Source: an uncultured PS1 clade bacterium (GTDB taxonomy: Bacteria > Pseudomonadota > Alphaproteobacteria > MED-G09). From it: 32,976 nt of DNA. The position numbers and the translations under genes were made by a program. Below the pieces are notes generated by a model that was not told where the DNA came from, ran no database searches, and worked only from the letters and a program-made list of their open reading frames with translations. Numbering within the stretch: the stretch's first letter is position 1; each line of letters begins with the position of its first letter. This document shows, piece after piece, positions 26,300 through 32,976 of the stretch. Where the stretch lies: assembly GCA_902609025.1 (NCBI GenBank), contig CACLQD010000004.1, forward strand, positions 17,501 to 50,476, written 5' to 3'.

Positions 26300-28843
26300 T
26301 TAATAATTAAATTTAGCTCTAACACCAATAGATCTTGGAGCTCCATATCTTGCAAAGTTCCAAAGTGTAGCAACTGGGTTAGCAGATACTCTGAATGTTT
26401 CATCAGTAAGGTTTTTACCCCAAAGTGTAAGTGCCATATTTTCATTAACTTCCCAAGTCACAAAACCATTAACAAGCGTTCTTTCTTCAGCTTGTGTATT
26501 ACGCTTTTGTATTATTACTGGATTATCGTTAGTGCCTCCGGCTGCATTTGCAGGTAGTGGGCTTAATTCAAATTCATCACGATGATGGAAACCTAAATTA
26601 TATATAAGTGAACCACCTGAAGCTAAATCCTGGAAGTATGTTACAGATAAACCAGCAGTTAATTCTGGAGAAAATGGAACATTAAGACTTGAAAGATCAG
26701 GATTAATTGTAACACCAGAAGGTGCTCCAGCTATTAATGTACCAGCATCTAAACCAGGAGCATATTCATCATATTCATGATCTAGTATACCTAAGAAACC
26801 ATCAAAACGTAGGTTATCTGTTGGAACGTAAGTAGCTTCAATTTCAAAACCAGTTGCTGTTGATTCACCTTCGTTAACAGCAGCAGTTTCCTGGAATTGT
26901 GTATCACCAACTAGACGAACTTTTACTGAATCTCTTTGAAGACTTTCATACTCTGTTTGAAACACAGCAGCATTCAATCTTAATCTACCTTCCATAAGAT
27001 CAGCTTTAACACCAATTTCGATATTAGTATTTTCTTCATCATTATAAGGTTTACATGTAAATGTTGATCCACAAGTTTCTGTGAAACCACCTGCAACATA
27101 ACCTGTTGCAATACTTCCGTATATTAAAGTGTTTTCATTCATTGCATAATCAAGAACAATTCTCCATGTATCAGCTTCAAAATCCTTACTATCATCGATA
27201 GCAACACCAAAGTCTTCTTTGTTCAAAGGATTTGTCCAAGGACCTAAATATTGATCAGGTGTAAAGATTAAAGCAAAGCTTGCGCCATCAGGTGCAAATT
27301 GACGTCTATAGAAATCTTTTTCATCTTCTGTGTGTCTAGCTCCAACTGTTAATTTCAATTGGTCACTAATGTCATAACTTGCATCAATATAAACAGCTTT
27401 ACTTGTTCTATCCTGACCAGAAGCCTGAATTTCAGCAACATTTGCAAACTGTAATGCTCCTGAAGTACCAGTAGGTGAAATTAGATCAACAAAACCTAAA
27501 TTACCATAAACAAGAAACTCAACATCATCAGTATAATAAGCAGCGCCGGCAACAAAATTGAAAGGCCCATCAAATTCAGTAGTTACTCTGAATTCTTGTT
27601 GGAATTGCTCTCTTCTTGTATTTCTTGCAGCATCATAAAGTGATGTAAAAGACTCACCAGTATATGTACTATTTAATATTTCATCTTGATCTCTTTGACC
27701 TGTTATAGATTTAAGAGTGAAATTTTCAAAATTAAATGTTTGAGTAAGATAAACACCTTCAACTTCGATTTCGTGACCTCTACCAACACAAGTAAATGTG
27801 TTACATGTTTGAGATTCACCAGTTATGAAAGGGTTGCCTGGATAAGGTCCATCCCTATAGCCAGGGAAACCTAAATTTGGAAATAAATAAGCTTCTGCGC
27901 CGCCGCCAGGTGTATCGTTGGCTGTAGCAGGAGCATCACCTTGATCATCAAGTAATTCATAAGTGAAATCTGCTCTATAGAAATCATTAGGCTGATAAAG
28001 CACTTTAAATTTAGCAGCAAGAACATCTTTACCACCTATTTTACCACCATTACCTACTGATGTATAAGTGCCATCAGCATTTTTAGTAGTACCCACATCA
28101 TTAATTTGACCGCCTTCTGAATATAAAGCTGTTGACCCTGGGCCACCAAATGAAACAATACTTCCAGATGGTTTGCTATTTGTCCAATAACCTTCTTCTT
28201 CATCTTGAATAACGGATATACGAACAGCTAAAGTATCTCCAATTGGGAAATTAATTGCTGCATTTATTTTTTCAATTGACGCATCATTTGAAGCATATTG
28301 ACCATAAGTGGCCTCAACATCAAAGGTTGTTTCACCAAGAACGGGTTTCTTAGTAGTGAAAGCGATCGCGCCACCAGTTGTGTTTTTACCAAAAAGTGTT
28401 CCTTGAGGACCACGATAAATCTCAACTTGCTCCATATCAAACATCTCAATTGCTTGAGCTTGAACATGGTTAAAAGCAAAATCATCAACGACAATACCAA
28501 CAGACGGGTCTTTAGTAACAAGAATAGAAATAAATCCTGTACCACGCATACCACCTGCAATAGCATTAAAGCCATTTTGAGGAGTTAATGTTACATTAGG
28601 TGCAAGCTGTCCTAGTGCAAATACATCATTTCTAAATGTATTTTCTAGCTGTTGTTCAGTAATTGTTGATACAGCTATTGGAACATCTTGTTGAGAAATA
28701 TCTCTCTTAGTACCTGTAACAATAATTTCTTCAATACCAAGACGGCCGTCTGAAACAGACTCAGCATCTTGGGCATTAATTGAAGAAGTAATTCCCATTG
28801 TTAATATGAAAGAAAAAATAGTTAAATATCTAATCGAAAGCAT
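26300..28843 (-). CDS. TonB-dependent outer-membrane receptor
   Basis: Signal peptide MLSIRYLTIFSFILTMGITSSINAQ, TonB-box-like IEEIIVTGTK, plug VEIYRGPQGTLFGKNTTGGAIAFTTKKP, C-terminal beta-barrel ending GVRAKFNY. Confidence 0.95.
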   Translation of the reverse strand: MLSIRYLTIFSFILTMGITSSINAQDAESVSDGRLGIEEIIVTGTKRDISQQDVPIAVSTITEQQLENTFRNDVFALGQLAPNVTLTPQNGFNAIAGGMRGTGFISILVTKDPSVGIVVDDFAFNHVQAQAIEMFDMEQVEIYRGPQGTLFGKNTTGGAIAFTTKKPVLGETTFDVEATYGQYASNDASIEKINAAINFPIGDTLAVRISVIQDEEEGYWTNSKPSGSIVSFGGPGSTALYSEGGQINDVGTTKNADGTYTSVGNGGKIGGKDVLAAKFKVLYQPNDFYRADFTYELLDDQGDAPATANDTPGGGAEAYLFPNLGFPGYRDGPYPGNPFITGESQTCNTFTCVGRGHEIEVEGVYLTQTFNFENFTLKSITGQRDQDEILNSTYTGESFTSLYDAARNTRREQFQQEFRVTTEFDGPFNFVAGAAYYTDDVEFLVYGNLGFVDLISPTGTSGALQFANVAEIQASGQDRTSKAVYIDASYDISDQLKLTVGARHTEDEKDFYRRQFAPDGASFALIFTPDQYLGPWTNPLNKEDFGVAIDDSKDFEADTWRIVLDYAMNENTLIYGSIATGYVAGGFTETCGSTFTCKPYNDEENTNIEIGVKADLMEGRLRLNAAVFQTEYESLQRDSVKVRLVGDTQFQETAAVNEGESTATGFEIEATYVPTDNLRFDGFLGILDHEYDEYAPGLDAGTLIAGAPSGVTINPDLSSLNVPFSPELTAGLSVTYFQDLASGGSLIYNLGFHHRDEFELSPLPANAAGGTNDNPVIIQKRNTQAEERTLVNGFVTWEVNENMALTLWGKNLTDETFRVSANPVATLWNFARYGAPRSIGVRAKFNY

Positions 28844-29110
28844 AGTGTAACCTCCCCACAAAGTGTTTAATTGCTTTTAATAATATAATCTTAGTAGTAC
28901 CTGATTCTCATATATAAAGTATCTAATATCAACTCTTAATTTCGTAAAATTATCGATAATCAATATATAGTTAAAAAATATTGAGAATGACGACATATAG
29001 TGGTTTATAATTGCAACATATGCGTTAAAAAGCCCTAAAATTTGAATTTACTAGAAAGCCTTTTAAACATATTATTCTCGCTATATATTAAACTGAAAAT
29101 AGGATTTTAA

Positions 29111-29884
29111 ATGATAATTGTTCTTTCACCAGCTAAAACTCTAGATTACTCATCAGCAAATAATATTGATGATTATTCATCGCCTGTGTTTCTTCAAGAA
29201 TCAAAGGATTTGATTGATGAGCTAAAAAAGAAAAGGCCAAATGAAATATCTAAATTAATGAAGCTAAGTGACAAGCTAACAACACTCAATGTTGATAGAT
29301 ATCAAAAATGGAAAGCACAAAAAAAACCTTCTAATAATTCAAGGCAATCAATTTATGTTTTTAAAGGGGATGTTTATCAAGGTTTAGATATAGAAAGCTT
29401 TTCGAAAAAAGACACTGACTTTGCACAAAAACATTTAAGAATTTTATCTGGTCTATATGGTATTCTAAAACCTTTAGATGTCATCGAACCATATAGATTG
29501 GAAATGGGGACAAAGCTAAAAACAGAAAGAGGTTCAGATTTATATGACTTTTGGGGAAAAAATATCTCAAAAGAAATTGAAAAAGAATTGAATAAAATGA
29601 AGTCTAATACTTTAATCAACTTAGCATCTAATGAATATTATGACTCAATTCAGTCATTATCAAAAGATATAAAGGTTGTTGCGCCTATCTTTAAAGATAA
29701 AGGTAAAGATGGAAAATATAAAATTATTAGTTTTTATGCAAAGAAAGCTAGAGGATATATGGCTTCATGGTTAATAAAAAATCGAATAAATAAAGAAAAG
29801 GATATAACATCCTTTTCTGAGGAAGGTTATAAATTTTCAATCGAAGACTCTCAAAGCGGCTCCCCAGTCTTTTTGAGAGGTTAA
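29111..29884 (+). CDS. yaaA: Peroxide stress protein YaaA (DUF328/UPF0246)
   Basis: MIIVLSPAKTLDY, VFKGDVYQGL, RILSGLYGILKPLDVIEPYRLEMGTKL, NLASNEYYDSI, YAKKARGYMASWLIKNRI. Confidence 0.95.
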   Translation: MIIVLSPAKTLDYSSANNIDDYSSPVFLQESKDLIDELKKKRPNEISKLMKLSDKLTTLNVDRYQKWKAQKKPSNNSRQSIYVFKGDVYQGLDIESFSKKDTDFAQKHLRILSGLYGILKPLDVIEPYRLEMGTKLKTERGSDLYDFWGKNISKEIEKELNKMKSNTLINLASNEYYDSIQSLSKDIKVVAPIFKDKGKDGKYKIISFYAKKARGYMASWLIKNRINKEKDITSFSEEGYKFSIEDSQSGSPVFLRG

Positions 29885-29935
29885 TTTTTTATTGAGATCA
29901 TAGCTTTGTTAATTTATAAAGGCTTATTCATTTGT

Positions 29936-30011
29936 GGGGCCATAGCTCAGTTGGGAGAGCGCCTGCTTTGCAAGCAGGAGGTCGTCGGTTCGATCCCGTC
30001 TGGCTCCACCA
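29936..30011 (+). tRNA. tRNA-Ala (anticodon TGC), CCA encoded
   Basis: GGGGCCATAGCTCAGTTGGGAGAGCGCCTGCTTTGCAAGCAGGAGGTCGTCGGTTCGATCCCGTCTGGCTCCACCA folds as a cloverleaf; anticodon stem CCTGC/GCAGG, loop TTTGCAA. Confidence 0.97.
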
Positions 30012-30046
30012 CTAAAACTACCCTTAATTAATAAATAGATTAAACG

Positions 30047-31042
30047 ATGAAAATAGAGAGAACATTTCCAGAAACAAGAATGAGAAGAATTAGAAAAAAT
30101 TCTGGACTTAGAGAAATGCTAGCTGAAACAAATTTATCTAGAACAGATCTAATACAACCAATATTCATAAAAGAAGATTTATCTGGCACCGAGGAAATTA
30201 AAACCATGCCAGGAATAAATAGACTAGGTCTTGATATCTTAAATGATGAAGTTGGTAAAATTGTCGATCTGGGTATAAAATCTATTGCAGTTTTTCCGGT
30301 AATTAATGAAGAAAAAAAGGATGAAACTGGTTCTCAAGCTACGCTTGAAGATAACTTTATTTGCCACGCCATATCTTCAATAAAGAAAAGCTATCCTGAT
30401 TTAATAATTATAGCAGATGTAGCATTAGATCCTTACACTGATCATGGTCATGATGGATTATTGGATAAGACAGGTGATGTAGACAATGATTTAACTCTTC
30501 CTGTTCTAAGAGAACAGGCAGTTGTCTTAGCTAAGGCAGGAACAGATATAATTGCTCCTTCAGATATGATGGATGGAAGAATTAAGATAATTAGAGATGC
30601 ATTAGAGCAAAATGATTTTATCGATACGCTCATACTTGCATATTCGGCAAAGTTTAGTTCAAAGTTTTATGGTCCTTTTAAAGATGCGGTAGAGTCAGCA
30701 AAATTTTTTGGTGACAAAACTAAAGACACATATCAGATGCCAGTTGCTAATATTAATGAGGCTTTACATGAGGTTGCTTTAGATATTCGAGAAGGAGCTG
30801 ACATTGTTATGGTTAAGCCTGGAATGCCATACCTCGATGTTATTAAGGCCATTAAAGATGAGTTTAAAGTTCCAACTTTTGCCTATCAAGTAAGTGGTGA
30901 ATATTCAATGCTTAAAAATGCTGTTGATTCTGGACTACTAAGCAATGATGTCATCAAAGAATCACTTTTATCATTCAAAAGAGCTGGGGCTGATTGTGTA
31001 TTAACTTACTTTGCTTCGGAGATTGCTAGAGAGCTATCTTAA
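30047..31042 (+). CDS. hemB: Delta-aminolevulinic acid dehydratase (porphobilinogen synthase)
   Basis: RMRRIRKNSGLREM, DLIQPIFI, DVALDPYTDHGHDGL, APSDMMDGRI, SAKFSSKFYGPFKDA, MVKPGMPYLDVI, YQVSGEYSM. Confidence 0.97.
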   Translation: MKIERTFPETRMRRIRKNSGLREMLAETNLSRTDLIQPIFIKEDLSGTEEIKTMPGINRLGLDILNDEVGKIVDLGIKSIAVFPVINEEKKDETGSQATLEDNFICHAISSIKKSYPDLIIIADVALDPYTDHGHDGLLDKTGDVDNDLTLPVLREQAVVLAKAGTDIIAPSDMMDGRIKIIRDALEQNDFIDTLILAYSAKFSSKFYGPFKDAVESAKFFGDKTKDTYQMPVANINEALHEVALDIREGADIVMVKPGMPYLDVIKAIKDEFKVPTFAYQVSGEYSMLKNAVDSGLLSNDVIKESLLSFKRAGADCVLTYFASEIARELS

Positions 31043-31043
31043 A

Positions 31044-32114
31044 TTAAGCTTTAGCTTCCAGAACAATATTTGATTCAATATCAAGACACCGTCTTTCAAT
31101 ATTTTCAAAACCTGCCTCATTGAGAACTGAGCGTAATCTCTTTTCACCAGCTTGAGCACCAAGTTGTAAACCAACTTCTTGCGCTCTTGAAGTAGGAACA
31201 CATATTAAAGTTGAAAAAGAATAGTAAAGCCCAGATTGTGAATTTAGATTATCCTTCAATTCATCATTTGCAAATGGTTCTACAAGCATAAAAGTGCCAT
31301 CATCATTTAGAGTATTTAAAATAGCCTTTGATACTCCAACAGGATCACCCATATCGTGTAAAGCATCAAATATGCATGCAAAATCGTAACCTTTTTCAGG
31401 TATATTTTTCGCATCAGAAACGGCAAATTCTATATTAGTGACACCTTCTATCTCTGCTTTTTCTCTTGCTTTGATAATTGAAGGTTCATGGAAATCATAT
31501 CCATATATTTTAGATTTAGGAAAAGTTTTTGCCATAAGGATTGATGAAGAACCTAGTCCACAACCTATATCAGCAACAGTTGCTCCGGCTTCAAGTTTTT
31601 CTTTTACTCCATCAAGAGATGGTATCCAATTTTCTAAAAGATTAGTTACATAAATAGGTCTAAAGAATCTGTCAGTACCACAGAAACAGCATTCGTGATG
31701 CTCTTCCCAAGGCCTGCCTCTTCCAGTTTTAAAAACATCTAAAGCAACATCATGAGTAGCATATTGAGCAACAATACCTTGGAAAAGTCCTTGCATACAT
31801 GTGGGCTCACCCTCATGAGCAAAAATAGCAGCTTGCTCAGGGGTTAAACTGAATTCATTGCTATCCTCGTGATAAGTAATGTAACCCATTGCAGCGTTAG
31901 CCGATAACCACTCCAATAAATATCTTTCATCAAGATTTGTTTTCGATGCAAGAGCTTCGGCAGAACATGGTCCATTTTCATCTAGGGCAGAATATACTCC
32001 AGCTTGGTCTCCAATATATGCAACTAATAAACTTCCTGCAGCTGAAACATTTTCAAAAACCTTGCCAGTTAATTCCATCAACTTTTCTTCATCAAGATCA
32101 CTTTTTGCCATCAT
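31044..32114 (-). CDS. Class I SAM-dependent methyltransferase with N-terminal winged-helix dimerisation domain
   Basis: N-terminal SLLVAYIGDQAGVYSAL...TNLDERYLLEWL domain, then VADIGCGLGSSSILMAKTFPKSKIYGYDFHEPSI. Confidence 0.85.
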   Translation of the reverse strand: MMAKSDLDEEKLMELTGKVFENVSAAGSLLVAYIGDQAGVYSALDENGPCSAEALASKTNLDERYLLEWLSANAAMGYITYHEDSNEFSLTPEQAAIFAHEGEPTCMQGLFQGIVAQYATHDVALDVFKTGRGRPWEEHHECCFCGTDRFFRPIYVTNLLENWIPSLDGVKEKLEAGATVADIGCGLGSSSILMAKTFPKSKIYGYDFHEPSIIKAREKAEIEGVTNIEFAVSDAKNIPEKGYDFACIFDALHDMGDPVGVSKAILNTLNDDGTFMLVEPFANDELKDNLNSQSGLYYSFSTLICVPTSRAQEVGLQLGAQAGEKRLRSVLNEAGFENIERRCLDIESNIVLEAKA

Positions 32115-32185
32115 TTTACTCCTTAGAAAATTATAAAATTATTCTATTAGAAAATGCTTATACAAGAAATGAAAATTAAATATTT

Positions 32186-32976
32186 TTAAGAACTTTTTAC
32201 GGCTAAAGCTCTAGCAAAAGGCTTTCTTCCAAAATAAAAAATAAGGAATGAAATTGGACCACAGATAAGAAACATTGCTGCCATTGAAAGATCGATTGCC
32301 ATTTCACTCTTAAATACTTTATCAGTAAAAAATGCTACTGCCATTGGTCCTAATCCATAACCTGTAATATTTACCGTAAAGACATATAAACCAGAAACGA
32401 CACCTCTATATTGATTAGGTGTTATATTTTGTAGTGATGTGGCAAATAAAGCTAAGGGAAGAGTAATGAAGAAACTTGTTATGAATATTCCTATTAAAAC
32501 AATATCAGAATTTAAACTTAAAAAAGTTATAGGACCAACGATTGTTAGGGCTATTGCAGTAATGATACATAAAATTATAATAGGTGGATTGAAATTTAAT
32601 TTAGTCAAATACCTTTCACATATTGGCCCGGATATGACACCTAAAGATCCTGCAAATAATGCTACAAGACCGTATTGGTCTCCAATTCTAGTATGCTCCC
32701 ACCCGTGAATTCTATGTAAGAATGTAGGGACCCAAGATTGTACTCCATAAAGAAGAACAATAATAAATGCTGATCCTATTAAAAGAGGCATATAAGCGCC
32801 AATATTCTTAATGACATAGGAAAAAACCTCTTTAATACTCTCGTTTTCTTCTTTTTCATCAGTTAATCCTTCTTTTCTCTTAGGATCTTTCAGCGTAAAC
32901 ATAAACAAACCTAAAACTATTCCTGGCACAGCAATAATAAGGAAAATTATCTGCCATGGTTGAATAATCATACTTT
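32186..32976 (-). CDS. MFS transporter (5' part truncated by window edge)
   Basis: Multiple TM helices; WQIIFLIIAVPGIVLGLFMFTLKDPKR typical of spinster-like MFS TM6 and central loop, implying the N-terminal half lies beyond 32976. Confidence 0.85.
   Translation of the reverse strand, partial: SMIIQPWQIIFLIIAVPGIVLGLFMFTLKDPKRKEGLTDEKEENESIKEVFSYVIKNIGAYMPLLIGSAFIIVLLYGVQSWVPTFLHRIHGWEHTRIGDQYGLVALFAGSLGVISGPICERYLTKLNFNPPIIILCIITAIALTIVGPITFLSLNSDIVLIGIFITSFFITLPLALFATSLQNITPNQYRGVVSGLYVFTVNITGYGLGPMAVAFFTDKVFKSEMAIDLSMAAMFLICGPISFLIFYFGRKPFARALAVKSS

Noticed and set aside
28264-28575. 103-aa Leu/Val-rich minus ORF inside the TonB receptor gene
   Set aside because: Out-of-frame reading of the plug domain; repetitive Leu/Val composition typical of a shifted frame.
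23904-28984. 17-nt exact repeat TAGTTAAAAAATATTGA at 23904-23920 and 28968-28984
   Set aside because: Roughly one such match is expected by chance in 33 kb of this AT content; no further structure shared.
29936-30011. tRNA-Ala as a possible integration site
   Set aside because: No integrase and no repeat of the tRNA 3' end found; flanks are yaaA and hemB.
1-32976. CRISPR arrays, transposases, prophage genes, toxin-antitoxin or known defence systems
   Set aside because: No regularly spaced repeats and no recognisable proteins of these classes in any frame I read.

Overview
AT-rich alphaproteobacterial chromosomal window. GcrA, long-form dCTP deaminase, class I LysRS and DUF1178 next to grxC/ubiG support the lineage; the overall look is of a streamlined marine clade (inference). 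Most of the window is housekeeping: prfA (partial), ispG, lysC, ubiG, DUF1178, grxC, a BioC/NDUFAF5-like methyltransferase, class I lysS, a TerB-like protein, a COMT-like O-methyltransferase, dcd, trkH, argF, argD, an ABC-2 permease, gcrA, a porin-pstS-pstC-pstA-pstB-phoU operon, sixA, yaaA, tRNA-Ala(TGC) and hemB. The accessory part (about 21.4-28.9 kb) holds a YiiX-like papain-fold protein, MAPEG, a 2-TM micro-protein, a DapB-like dehydrogenase, a LysR regulator, an SMP-30 protein and a TonB-dependent receptor. The most interesting spot is the region between the LysR and SMP-30 genes (24.87-25.40 kb), which the ORF track leaves empty. It contains two unlisted micro-ORFs with good Shine-Dalgarno sequences, an LTTR-like dyad, a 9-nt tandem repeat, and a 15-bp stem presenting a G-free, CCUCCC-containing loop that is very unusual for this base composition. 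Other leads: pstC appears to use an ATT start codon, a COMT homologue retains animal-COMT motifs, and lysS/terB-like have start codons overlapping within one CATG.
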